A stretch of DNA of 64,000 nucleotides, taken from contig JAUFSD010000016.1 of assembly GCA_033030425.1 (NCBI GenBank), forward strand, positions 1,426,001 through 1,490,000, read 5' to 3'. The stretch comes from Verpa conica. Its lineage: Eukaryota; Ascomycota; Pezizomycetes; Pezizales; Morchellaceae. The notes beneath the pieces are model-generated. The model had not been told where the DNA came from. It was given only the letters and a program-made list of their open reading frames with translations, and did not search any database. A program made the translations under genes and the position numbers. Shown here in pieces: positions 11,171 through 22,640 of the stretch (within the stretch, counting starts at the first letter, position 1; every line of letters starts with the position of its first letter).

Positions 11171-11654
11171 CTTTCTTACTGATACCGAGTGATATTATAT
11201 GATTCAAACAATAATAAGTATTTATCCAAGGACAGAATACTACAAGATAACATGAACTCCTTCGGTCCCAATAGAAGCTACCATGGGTGGTATGAAACTA
11301 TTGCTGGGATTTTCTCCATAGCTTTCGCAAACTTACATGTAGTAATTGCTAAAAGAGACATGATTAGAAAGTGGGGAACCGGTGCCGGGTTAGGAACTCT
11401 TGTTTGCCACGCGAGGGGTATTTACCCGGGTGAGGCTTGAACGCTAAACATTCTTAGCTAATTCATGAGGCTCAATCCACCCCGCATGTGCCTTTAACAA
11501 CCAGATAAATCGGGGGCCTCAGCAAGTATATCTTATGGGTTTTTTATTCTTATTATACTCAGCTATGAGAAGGCTTACTAGTATACTACTTTCTTTCTGC
11601 CTCCCTCCAACCCTAAAATCGCGAGGTAGGCATTCTTTATTCCCTTATTGTAAG

Positions 11655-11800
11655 TAATAATGTGACTTTGTGCTTGGGTGCTCGAGTAAGTGACAACAGG
11701 TGGCTGTGGTGGCACCGATTTTATATGGGAAATACAGACGCAAGCCACAGTTTTTGCACCGCCTGTCATCAGGCTTTCCCGTACATGCGAGTACAGGAAA
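11655..11800. mobile_element. Divergent copy of MITE family A
   Basis: The core GGTGGCTGTGGTGGCAC and a later CAAGCCACAG...CCGCCTGTCATC segment parallel the interior and ends of the family-A copy at 52503-52644. The outer ends are degenerate, so the boundaries are approximate. Confidence 0.4.
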
Positions 11801-12245
11801 ACTATAGCAGTACTTGAGCACTTATGACCCTAAAATAAAGTACAAAAGACATAATATAGAAAGATCTTTATTATGCTGAGATATCGAATTACATAAACCC
11901 TAAGATATTTTTCATCTAACTGTCAGCTCTACCGCTAAGAGAAACTTATGAATTTTCGCCTGTTTCAGTCAATTACGTTTATCGTAACTATTTCTATTAC
12001 AACATAATCCGAGCTTGCTCTAGGTCTGAATCCCCTCACTCAAACCCACTCGTAAAACTAAGATGGAAGGGCGCAGTGATCCAAGATATGTAAATAGTAG
12101 GATACTTTATCGCGGTAAGAGAGCGAGAGTTATTGTTATTTTCTTGATTTCTGGCACTCGATTCAGAAACCTATATATGGCTCTAGCTTTGTTAACGCCT
12201 TTGAGCGGGGCCCGGGATTCACCCTATGCTTCCACATCTATCACT

Positions 12246-12362
12246 GAATAAGACTAATAATAGAAATAGTTATAGCCAGGGCACCAATAACTGTACCGAG
12301 TAGATCTCCACTATCTATACCTCTATTGTTGTTACGAGGGTGCACGGTATATAAAATATATT
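12246..12362 (-). pseudogene. Degenerate exon 1 of the small membrane-protein family (copy C)
   Basis: On the minus strand this stretch reads as a broken version of exon 1 of the genes at 13576-14046 and 17413-17848. It keeps a GDLLGTVIGALAI...SLIQ transmembrane segment matching GDISSTVIGIIAV...GLIQ in the intact copies, but the start codon region is shifted and a stop follows the membrane segment. No second exon is recognisable beside it. I interpret it as a decayed paralogue. Confidence 0.5.
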
Positions 12363-13575
12363 GACTGCGTTTAGCTGAGACCACTTAGGGTACTTTTTGA
12401 GCTACAGCTCTGAGGCAAGCAATAAGTGTTGAAGGGATCAAAACTATACTTATTTTTAGGGGGTTATCGTGTGTGCTAAGAGACCACTTCCTGAAGGTAT
12501 CGCATATACTGGTGCAGCTAGCCCCAGGTTTTACGCTTCTTGATAGGCCATTATACATTGGGCACCGCTACTTAGGGAGGGCAGTATTTTTCACTAGAAT
12601 ATGGGATACTCACCAGAAAATAAACACTACGGCCACACCACCCCCTTTGTAACACTCAATAAATTTTATTTTCAAGTAACCGAGCGAGCAAAGCAACCAA
12701 TAGCATCCCTCAAACCCCACCCTTCAAACTGAATAGTTTTTTTCTTTCCCCCGCCTCGTGCTCAGCCCGCATACTCGTAATCTCATGGCGTTTTAAAGAC
12801 GGACTGCTATTGTATATTATACAAAACTATGAATTTGCATGGTATAAAATTGCAGCCTGTTCTCAAAACAACATAAGTGTGGGATGTTCTATACACGCCT
12901 GATTAGCCCCCCGGGAAAGCGCGCAGTTTACGAAAACCAAGAAATTGAACTTAATTGTAGATTGTGTAAAGTATTTCGTTGTATTCATTGGTAAACTTTG
13001 CTCCCAATTTTCTGGCTTAAGCTTTATAAGGTCAAGGATCGTATCTTATGAAGTTCTGTCTGTCGTTTTGTGTTTGGAATTCTGGATTTTACATAATATA
13101 TGCCATCAGACTAAGCCGTACATTCTATATAACTACATGTAACCCCAATAATAACATCCAAACAAGTCCCCAAGATAGGTATCAAGACCAGCCATTAGTA
13201 TAGAAGCAATAATTATACACTAAGTTATTTCCCATTATGAACGTACCTTAGTAACTATCTACCTTATTTAGTCCATAACATACTGTGCCTTACATAAGAG
13301 ATATTTAACAGGTATTCTAGGTCACAAGGACAAAAGAAAAGAGAAAAGAGAGACAAAAAGCTATGATTAACTAAGCATAGCTTATTAAGATCTGTACATA
13401 ATGAAACCAAGATCCAATATGCCGAATCCCCCCCCTATCCTACCTATCTCTTTAAGACTAATACGCCTAATACCCTTCTTGATTTTTTACGTGGTCCCTA
13501 AGATATAGTGTCTAATCGCTAGGTAAGTATTGTGGGTTTTAGGAGAGAATTCAGAAATTTTCACATACACACCAG

Positions 13576-14046
13576 TTAAACCGGGGTTTGCCCAACTGGC
13601 CATGATAAACCTCTACTTGGTGCAGTCCTTCCCAAAGCGATGTAGTCGGTCTCTTGGAGACCATACTCTATGTCTATATCCCCCGGCTCAAAGAAACTCG
13701 TAAAATCAGAAGGGGGGTGCGAGGTGATCCATAGTGATAATGTAGTCGGATATATGTAGTTGTGAGATATTATGTTTGTATTGATTATCGTAGAGGAGCG
13801 AGATATATTGTTGCTTGGTTCAGTAATTAACGGCTTGCCAAGAACTGTTAGAGTCTTTGCATACTCTAGGGCTTAGGTGGTAGGGCTTACCCTATATCTT
13901 TCTCTTCGGCAGAGCCTTCGCCCCTGGATAAGACCAATCATAGCAATAATGACGGCTATAATACCAATCACAGTACTGGATATATCCCCGTCCCCCATAC
14001 CCCCTTTTGCATTCTCCTCATCACTACGACGGTATATGATATACAT
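13576..14046 (-). CDS. Small single-pass membrane protein, unknown family (copy A, 2 exons)
   Basis: Exon 1 is 14046-13891 and exon 2 is 13833-13576, joined across a 57-nt intron (GTAAGC donor, AAG acceptor), giving about 137 residues. The N-terminus is MYIIYRRSDEE, followed by an acidic-glycine stretch and one membrane segment, ISSTVIGIIAVIIAMIGLIQ, then a cluster of Arg/Lys (RRLCRRERYR). Positive-inside logic would put the basic C-terminal side in the cytosol. The tail carries HNYIYP, GDIDIEYGL and LGRTAPSRGLSW, which are strongly conserved in the paralogue at 17413-17848. That conservation, with frame kept in both exons, argues for a real gene. I do not recognise the family and propose no function. 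Confidence 0.62.
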
Positions 14047-14469
14047 TGTTTAGACTTGGTCTCAATACGCAAATCTTGGAGGCCTGGGTAAAGCTTCTAG
14101 TTTTCGTGAGGGTCCTACGGCGGGCGGACGAGAGATATGTAGGCGACCCAAAAGATTACGGCAGGCAGTTATTCCAGAGTGCGCGCCGAATATCTGATGA
14201 AAACTGACTAGTAGGTAGATGGTCTATGAACCCTAACCCTAAACACTTGGCGGGTCAGGAGTTACTTTTCTGGCGCAAGATGATAGCTATGTGAGATGTC
14301 GTGGATTCCTTTATATCTTGCGTTAGGTTGTGAAAGAGAGGAGAATAGATGTTGTTTGTAGTAACTCTGTCGGTCGCAAGGCTCTGTCTAGAGAATTTTA
14401 TGAGGGGCAGGGGAATATTTAATACGTTTTTAGAAGTTCTCGTGCAGGGCTGACACTGTTGCTGCTTGG

Positions 14470-15010
14470 TTACTCGATCTGGCCAATGTGTCGTGTTACA
14501 GATTTATAAAACTAGAGTATGCAGGTTTAGCTTGAATATGGTAGATGATTGGCTACTAGAACTTGTCAAGTGCGTTAGGTACCAGATCCCCAGCCTTGGG
14601 GCAACGGGATGAGCCCGCAAAATAGCAGAAGCCCTCTTGATTGGCTACTCAGCCTGGCTAACGAGGTGCGTTGCCAGCCTATCGATCCGTTGCCAGCTTA
14701 CCGACCTGGAGAAGAGCAGGTGGTTGGCTCCCAGTCCTTCCAATGAGGTGTGTTACCAGACCGAGTGCAACGGGACCGCTTGTAACATAGCAGCAACCCC
14801 TCCTGATTGGCTACTGGTCCGGCCAACAAAGCACGTTACCAGTTTCCAGACGATGGAAAATAACAGAACCGACCAACAAACCCTCCTGGTTGGCTACTAG
14901 ATCTTCCAATGAGGCACGTTACCAGACTACCGAGTAACGGATTAAGCCCGAGGAGAGCATATACCTTTCTGGTTGGCTGTTCGGTCTGGTCAGGGCGTTA
15001 CATAGCATCA
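14470..15010. repeat. Degenerate minisatellite (TTGGCTACT...GTTACCAG units)
   Basis: Imperfect units recur every 60-140 bp, each with a TTGGCTACT or TTGGTTACT block, a CTGGCCAA/CCGGCCAAC-type block and a GTTACCAG or GTTGCCAG block. At least five units are visible. The open frame across part of it looks incidental to the repeat. No function is evident. Confidence 0.65.
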
Positions 15011-15134
15011 GATGGGTGAAACGACCAAGCGATGACGCAGTCGCATAGACCTGACCCGCTAAAGCACACAGCCATTAATCCAAAGCAACCGCTCGAGATT
15101 TATTAAGCTAATCCACTTTTCATCCCATAACATC

Positions 15135-15290
15135 TACAGCGAACGGTAAAAAAGATCGAGAAACGCCAGACACGAGAATCAGCGTCCCTATTCGTTCTTT
15201 ATGTTTTTGGCAAAGATTCTAGTAGTAGGATTGGCCACAATACCCTGGTAACAGACCCTGGTTTCTCGATCTTTTTTACCGTACGCTGTA
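15135..15290. mobile_element. MITE family E (TA-flanked, about 30-bp inverted repeats)
   Basis: The left end is TACAGCGAACGGTAAAAAAG continuing into ATCGAGAAACGCCAG; the right end is the complement, CTGGTTTCTCGATC then TTTTTTACCGTACGCTGTA. TA bounds both sides. It is 156 bp with no ORF. An internal GGCAAAGATTCTAG phrase recurs near 22720. Confidence 0.75.
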
Positions 15291-16299
15291 GTCCTACCTT
15301 AGGGGAACACATCGCCTACCAGCACAACCCAAGTATCCGGCACCTATCTACTCGCCATAGTGGCTTTGGGCCCATGAGAGCTCACAAAGCACAAAGTTTA
15401 TTTGATTCTGATCGAAGGTAGCCAAAACCCGCCGACTTTGTTTTGGAATGGTTCCAAGGCCTTACTAATTCAGCGCCCATGGGAATGTACTTTGCCAGGG
15501 TGTCACGTAACCCAGCAAAAATGCAACACTAGAAGTTGTAGGTGATTATAGGTCAAGATTATTTCTCACTAAGCTGTAGGTTAACTCCTCCCACCATAAC
15601 AGGAGGAGAGAATTATTCTCCAGGACATGGTATATTAACTACCAAATAATATTGACATTATATAGTTGAAAACATGGGGTTTGCTGCTCTTGCTGCTTTG
15701 CTAAGCGACGCACTAGTTATATACCGGTTGACCTACTTCCACATCGAAAGATTCATGTTTTTCTCACCTAAAATCAGTGCAGCCACCTGTCTCCCTAACT
15801 CCTATAGTATATAAGGGTTATCAGAAGCTAGTAGGTAATAATACCTGCCATAGGCCAACGTCTGCCCCATGTTTTGGTTGATTAATCATAATACATATAT
15901 AGAGCCTAGCTTCCGGCTGTATAAGGTATATAATTTTATGTTATTTATTACATGTATTTTCCTATATATAGGGTTTTTAGATTTTGCTGGTTGACCAAAG
16001 TCTGTAGAAATATACCGAATTTCTTAAGACAATCGTTGGAAACAGCGGCTAATAAATACTTAATGCCTATTGATTAAAGTTGGAGGCCTAGATGACACAT
16101 TGGCAGAAATAGCATCTTTATAGAGCCTCCACTAAAAGTGAAAAATTGACTACAAGGCTATAAATCCTTTAGGGTATATCTTTTATCTCGATCTTTATGT
16201 TTGGGAATGGGCGGGAATATATTAGGGGTACGGCTATAGGAGGGCTCTTGACTCCCGACAAATTACACAGCCATTCTCTCGGCGTGATTTAGACTATAG
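15291..16299. other. Non-coding stretch
   Basis: I see no supported gene, RNA or mobile element here. The interval is AT-rich, with scattered TATATA runs near 15890-15970. Confidence 0.45.
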
Positions 16300-16420
16300 A
16301 TGGTATACATTGCTTGGATTTAGTCTTAGCGCGCAAGTTCTGGAGGGCTGTAACAAAGTTCTAGTTTTACTTAGGATCCTATGACTGATGTGGGGATATG
16401 TAGGCGGTTCAGAATAAATT
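16260..16420 (-). pseudogene. Remnant of the small membrane-protein family 5' region (copy D)
   Basis: The upstream flank of copy A (about 14047-14165) is recognisably repeated at 16310-16420, including TACATTGYTTRGA, TTCTAGTTTT and GATATGTAGGCG. The start region reads MYTIYS, like MYIIYR of copy A, but the frame then diverges to a stop within 16 codons. Only the promoter-proximal part survives. Confidence 0.4.
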
Positions 16421-16579
16421 AATCATAAATTGATGGAGGTAGGTGGCCTAGAGATTGTGGTAGAGTTTCCCAGGGGTGTGATAAAGGTCTATTGAGAACT
16501 GGTTGGTTACTGCTGTCTCGGGATCTATATACTTGTACTCCTGGGTAAGAGCCACCAAAAAGGGAGTCGGCGGACACAC

Positions 16580-16805
16580 CCACGCTAAACACCACAATTC
16601 AGCTACACCCACATTAGCCGCACTATAATTCAGCTACACCCATACCCTCCCCCACAGTTCGCTTCACCCGGTACGTAGCCACCTCACCCACTCATTTAGC
16701 TACACCCACCCGCAGTTCGTTTCACCTTGTAGCCACAGTTCGCTTTACCCTATAGCCACACTCTCGCCTATAGTTCGCCACACCCACACCTATAATTCGC
16801 TCCAC
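16580..16805. repeat. Degenerate minisatellite (CACCC / AATTCAGCTACACCCAC units)
   Basis: Short units related to AATTCAGCTACACCCACA and CAGTTCGCTTCACCC recur about ten times with drift. The tract is C/A-rich on the plus strand. It separates the remnant copy D from the intact copy B of the small membrane-protein family. Confidence 0.6.
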
Positions 16806-17412
16806 CACAGGGTCTTATAGGCTCTCAGAACTTGGTACCTGTTTAATACATTAAAATTTATACAAAGCAATAAATAAAATACCCTAATTTATATTCCACC
16901 TACAAAGGGGAACCGGATCTCGCGGTAATATAGCCTAGCCAAACGGCACCCATGTCGTCGCACCAGCTGTGTGATTGTAACCCATCAACGTAGCCTCTAG
17001 AGGTTTTATTAACGGATATGAAAAATCTAACATGTGTATTCCGTATTTGCATTTATTGAAACACTTTGGGTTGATTCCCTATTTCTGTCTATATTTCTTT
17101 CCTTGTATAGGCTAAGACTTTTTTAACACGACTCTATATACAACACAGTACTCATTTACACAAAGTTCATCTTCTCACTTTGTTTTATATAATACATGAT
17201 TGGCCCCCGTGACAAAGGAAAGGTAAAAGAGACCAAGAACCCGTAGTAGCTTAGCTTAGAATGGCTTATAAGATTTATACATAAAAACAAATTGAGACTC
17301 CATACGCCTAACCGGCCCCCACCTTGATCGGTTCGTTAAATATCATACACCTGATTATTTGGTAAGCATCGCAGTTTTACAAAGGGGCTTCAGAAACTCC
17401 TACACGTACATG

Positions 17413-17848
17413 TCAGTTAAACTGAGGGTTTGTTCTTGACCATGCTAAACCTCTTGGAGCAGTCCTCCCCAAAGAAAAATAGCCCACATCCCGGAGGCCA
17501 TATTCTATGTCTACGTCAAACCCACCCGTATGGTTGGGAGGGAATGGTACGCCAGCCCATGGTAGTGCAACTGGGTATATATAATTGTAAGATATTACGT
17601 TCCCATTGATTGTAGTTGACGAGCGAAGAATATCGTTGTTCGGTTCGGGAATAGCCTGTGATTTGCCAAGCATTGTTAGGCTACCTGCGTACTCTAGGGC
17701 TTGTCTTAGGGCTTACTCTATGCCTACGTCTTCTCCAGCACTTCCACCCCTGTATAAGGCCAGTAGTAGCAATAATGACGGCTAGAATACCAATCACAGT
17801 ACTAGATATATCTCCATCATCCATACTACGGCGATAGACGATGCGCAT
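17413..17848 (-). CDS. Small single-pass membrane protein, unknown family (copy B, 2 exons)
   Basis: Exon 1 is 17848-17717 and exon 2 is 17655-17413. The 61-nt intron has a GTAAGC donor, a CCTAAC branch-like site and a CAG acceptor. The product is about 124 residues. It begins MRIVYRRSMDDGD, followed by a membrane segment (ISSTVIGILAVIIATTGLIQ), a basic patch (KCWRRRRHR), then a tail with NDILRSSTTINGN, YNYIYP, DVDIEYGLRD and LGRTAPRGLAW. It parallels copy A block by block, and the intron position is the same. Flanking DNA is also similar (17230-17400 resembles 13360-13560), so the pair arose by segmental duplication. Function is unknown; a small receptor-like or complex-anchoring role would be speculation. 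Confidence 0.65.
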
Positions 17849-18454
17849 TTTTTAGGCTCCAATATTATCACACAACTTGGCTCCTAGTGGGGGTATAACC
17901 GGTGCAGGGGTACGCGAGGGCCGAAAGGTTGTGTGAGACACCTATTGAAAGGAGCTCTGGGGTATGGCGTTTCCTGGCCGCGGTAACTGTGAGAAGAACC
18001 AAAAACACCTCCGAAAACCTAACCCTGAAGATTAGAGATGAGAATCCTTTGTGGGCTGTTATTGATTTCCTTCGCTGTGAATGTTTTTAATGTAGCGGGG
18101 GAGAAAATGAGCGCTGTTCCGGGCAGTATTGTCTTGTCGTTATGCTGCTTGTTGTGAGAACCTTACAAGAGAATTTTGTAGCTTAGAGTAGATGAGGGAG
18201 TGGTGTTTATTATGAAGTCTTTGTTAAACTTCGCTAATCGTTCAGTCTGAAGGAGGGTTTCCGCTATGCGGCTGTGTCCCCTCATCGTCTGGGCCCCCGA
18301 CTACGATCGGGAACTGGTTTAACACTCTAGGGAAGGAAGGTAAAAATATGATTGGATGCAGATACAAACGAGTGGATAGAATGGTGATAAATCCCTGCTC
18401 GCCGCATGTGGTACTTCGCTTCACACCTGCGCCCTTTGTGCTCATCCGCTCCCG

Positions 18455-18955
18455 GGGGAACCTTTCCTATGCCAGCGACCGAGGTGCATACCTTTTCGAT
18501 GCCATCCACTGCAAAGTGTGCCAGCCAAAAATGTGAAACCTTTGCAACACGGCCCACCAACACTCTTATTAGGCCCTTTGGTACTTGCAGATAGGGTAAC
18601 TTTGTAGTGAATTTTCCTTGGGCTTGTATATGACTAGGTGTTTTTTTGCAGGCAAGGGGAAAAAGAGAATAAAAACAATTAGACTAGCTAGGGGATAGCA
18701 GTGTTACTCTTTTAGCAGGTATGATGTGCTATTGTATGCTATAGACTAAGTTGTTTGGGCATGCAAATTTTGTATCCTGTCTAAGTACACCAAAGACCAG
18801 ATATTTTTAATAGATTCCTATATAATATAATAGGGGGGGGGGATTATGTTGTGTGCTGGGTAAAGGTTTCGCATTTTGGCTGGCACACTTTGCAGTGGAT
18901 GGCATCGAAAAGGTATGCACCTCGGTCGCTGGCATACGAAAGGTTCCCCCCTCCG
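18455..18955. repeat. Large inverted repeat (two arms of about 95 bp, loop of about 300 bp)
   Basis: The left arm (about 18455-18550) contains ATGCCAGCGACCGAGGTGCA, then CGATGCCATCCACTGCAAAG and TGTGCCAGCCAAAA. The right arm (about 18855-18950) is its near-perfect reverse complement. The arms would form a long hairpin if transcribed. ORFs in the arms exist in several frames and do not look protein-coding. It may be a foldback element; no target duplication was recognised. Confidence 0.7.
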
Positions 18956-21900
18956 CTCCCTCATCCACACCAGCTCCTCCGGTTCTCCCCCACCATTCTA
19001 GTTCCACTACTAGCGAATCTGAAACCCCAACCAGTCGGCTCGATACTTTTTCTCTATCCAGTTCCTGCCTGGCATCCTTTCTCACCCCTATCCAGTTCCC
19101 GCCCTCCACTAGCTCATCCGCGTTACTTACTCCTCTGGTTTGCATCTGCGCCCACCCACGGAGATACTGTAATGATAGGACCTAAGTGCACGCCTGGTAC
19201 TCATATAGCTGGAAGCAGTGACGTGATTCTCTGGACCAGCCAGCGGCCATGCACCGTTATGCCATCCCACTATCATCCACCTATTCTTACCAATCCATAA
19301 ATACACTTTGTTCATTAGAGCCACGTCCTCGAATAAAAACCCCACATATTATGTAAAATTGCCCTACCCCTCAGATACGAGCCGATCGTACTTGAATCTT
19401 GAAAAAAGTCCACCGCGAGAAACTCTACGGGTTTCTCGCTCCTACCTCATCCGTGCCCCTTTGAGTAACTGCTAGTTGCTAGGAAGTTGATAACCCTTAG
19501 CCGAGATCTATTGAATTTCGCCGTAGATACAGGCCAAGAGGCCCCAATCGAAAAAAACTTTGTGACTATCAAATTCTCTCCTACGAGTCGGGTTTTGTTG
19601 TAGGAGATTCAGCGGTTTGTAACGTCGTTGTGGCCCGATTCACCAGCATAGCCACGGCCCTACTATACGTAGCAGACACTGTTGCAGCCTTGTTCATAAC
19701 ACTAAGACTAAAGAGGAGGTAGATGCCTTATAACGCCTTCCGATGCCCTATCACTTGATAAAATTTCGGATGTACATTTATCTATTCAGAAGGGTTGATT
19801 AGGTCTCAACACAGTGCACTCCAAGTGATCTGATTACGGACTAAACAGCTACCACGGAACCCACCGCACGATCTATAAATGGATGGTGGGTGGGGTGAAT
19901 GCAGGCGTGGTATCTGTGGGGATGGATGTGGATGGATGTGGATAGTGGTGGCCCTTGCTTGCCACTGGAAAGGTGCTCGGCTGCCATGAACGAGAAGACA
20001 GTCGTTCACCCAGGGGCTAAGCGCAGCGGAGATCCGTAACCCTAGCCCTGAGATATACTGGCCTTACCTTTTAGAGCTCTGTTCGCTACTGAGAGTAGCT
20101 ACAGACTCTATCAGTGGGTAGAGGTTCTTGGACTAATACTACCACCACAATCTTCGGCGAGAATGTGAAAGTCCAACCAAGGCCTCAACTTTTAAATTAA
20201 AATATCCCTCTTTACTGGAGGCAATACTCTTCACAGAGAGCTTCCGGACCATTCTGTGGGTACTGATAGTGGAAATGCGTAACTACTCGGATTAGTTAAT
20301 AAGAACCCGGAAATACAAAGACTATCTTCACCAACCGGGACCCTTTTCTCTACTAGAGACGTCTTATTCAGCAAACACCTCTGTAGACTCAACTTATATG
20401 TCCAGGTACATATTACCTAACCCTAGTAACTAACTAGCAAATAATCTCATTATCTCTGAACGAGATGGCAAGTATGAGGGCTAACCCCAGGTCGGTAGCG
20501 TGGCGCTGTACAGGTTCTAATTCTTTTATTTTCAGCTACTTTATATACATCACGAGTAAGGCTACCCGCTTTTGTATAATTGCTGAAATTAGTGATTATA
20601 TATATCACCCCATGGACCAGTAAGAGTAGGTGAAGTATAAGTCGTACTACCTATCTCTCAGGGAACAATAAAAATCAATTTCAAACCAACTGTCTATTTT
20701 TATATTAGTATACAGCAATATAAACATGATATTATCGGCACTATGGAACTATAATAGGTGGCCTTGCTTAGGTCAACTTTATTCCATGCTCTTTAGAATT
20801 ATTATTATACAAGACGTAAAAGATTTGTCGCCGCTTCTGTAGTGATAAATAAAGTTAACCATATCAAGTCGTGTTTACCCTTGTAGGATGGCCTGCTAAG
20901 GAACTCAGCCGTCGACGAAGCTTCTGGACGAGCTCGCCTATCGAAAAACATTCTAACTGTATTAGATAGGGTAGTACCCCTAATAGCAAATAGCGATCTA
21001 TCAGTAGGCTGTACTTTAGGTACAGGAACGAAGCAAAAGGAGGGGTGAGACAGAATCCCTAACCCTTAAATGCCATCTAATCTAATCATATTGGTCCCGT
21101 GGAGATGATTACCAAATTCCATGTAGTGCTACTTTAATGCTTGTGGATGGGGGTTAATTAATCCGGCCGCAATAGCCTATCATCAAGGATCTAAATGAAT
21201 CCGTAAGCGGTTAGATATATGCAGGGCATAGGAAACAACTACTTCTATTATTTGATTTAAGCGGATGTTGGGTATTGTATGATATAATTTGGGACGCAAG
21301 AACGTTAGAATAAACTTTAGTAATTCAAAATCCTAGCAATTACCCTATCCTACTCTTAGTAGCCAGGAATTATATAGTAGAACCTTAAATTGATCGGCGG
21401 GTTACTCGCTTAGGAATGTTCACCAATGGGCTAGGTCCTACTTTAGACACAGTTATCTCGCTACAGTTTGTTGATACAGTAATTTATATCATAAAACAAT
21501 GTAATATCGAGGGCCCTGTTCCCATATGCATTTATAATTAATTAATTCCTGTTCCTTGCTAACCTATATTGCGAGGTGATGGGCTATGTGCAATGACCAT
21601 ACGAACAAGCTAGGGCGCACAAACACGCACAAAACAGGAGTTATTAAGAAGGGTAGGGAAATAAATCGAATCCTTATTTAAACCTGTGTACGTACTTTAT
21701 CGGGTATTATATGGGTTTGTATTATCGAGAGATATTACATAACGTTAGGTGCGACTACCTTACAGAATCACACCAACATTAGTGTATTGGAGGGAGTACT
21801 CGTCTCTTTCTGAAAGCTGTGGAGCTTGGTGCAATAGTAGGTTTAATTCTAGGGTCTAAAATAGCTGTTGAAGTTTATATGATTAACTTTATTCCAATTG

Positions 21901-22092
21901 CAGCTGGTATATATAATTTGTGTACTTATCTCTCTGGGGCTCTCTCGCAACTCTGGCGTGGACCTTGCCGGCGAAAGTAGTGTTTTCGAATCGCCGGGCA
22001 AGTTTAACAAGGTATATATCTTGCGAAATGTGAGCTTAGTATAATACTCACATTGATCCTACTAGATATATTGGTTTCACTCGTTATAATAT
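18956..22092. other. Non-coding stretch, gene-free
   Basis: I find no gene with recognisable sequence or splice structure and no RNA gene. A pyrimidine-rich block lies near 18950-19140 and a small hairpin (GAGAAACTC/GGGTTTCTC) near 19418. CCCTAA-like telomere words occur singly (for example near 20040 and 21055), never in arrays. Confidence 0.45.
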
Positions 22093-22230
22093 ATCAAACT
22101 AAAAGAAAGACAGACAAACTCCTACTTGAATGAAAACTGCGATAGTAGGCGAACGGAAAAAGCTGGACGGGGAACACCCAAAGATCCCGACCTAGCTAGG
22201 CTCAACGCCTACTACGTTTTAGTTTGATGC
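22093..22230. repeat. Imperfect inverted repeat, MITE-like
   Basis: ATCAAACTAAAA at the left pairs with TTTTAGTTTGAT at the right, and GATAGTAGGCG pairs with CGCCTACTA further in. The pairing has a gap of about 30 bases on one side. It is about 138 bp with no ORF, probably an old MITE. Confidence 0.5.
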
Positions 22231-22593
22231 TTTTTACTAGAGAAGGTTTAGTCTTACCGTGGTATAGGAGGCTTCGTCTTGTGGTGGGTTCATTACCAGC
22301 AACAGCTTGTATAACTTTCCTAGGAGTGGTTATCCATTAGTCGTTCTCACGGGGTTTCGAATAGCAAGAAATAGGGTGAAAGCGGTCTAAGATAATATTT
22401 CCTACAGCTTCACTGTCACAAGATTCTCAAAGAAGTAATATGATAAAAAGAAATATTTTGTGCTGTAGTATGAGCCATTCTCCCATGGAAGAGGAGGATC
22501 TGAGAGTATGGGGTGAGTGCGCGTGGATAGGCGTTATGTAGACCTTCTCCCTCCCCGTATCCGGACAAAATTAACCTCTGGTGTGGGTGATAA

Positions 22594-22640
22594 TTGAGTT
22601 TCGGGGTTGGGGAGGGGGAGGGGGAGGGGGAGGGAGAGAA
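22594..22640 (+). repeat. G-rich tract with GGGGGA repeats
   Basis: The plus strand carries successive GGGGAGGGGGAGGGGGAGGG runs, a pattern able to form a G-quadruplex. It is isolated in non-coding DNA. Confidence 0.7.

Noticed and set aside
12570..12610. Another family-D MITE end (GGGAGGGCAGTATTTTTCAC...GGGATA)
   Set aside because: Resemblance is partial and no second end could be found.
14225..14245. Telomere repeats (CCCTAACCCTAA)
   Set aside because: Only one or two units occur here and at scattered places (about 1700, 20040, 21055, 23310); there is no array and no chromosome end.
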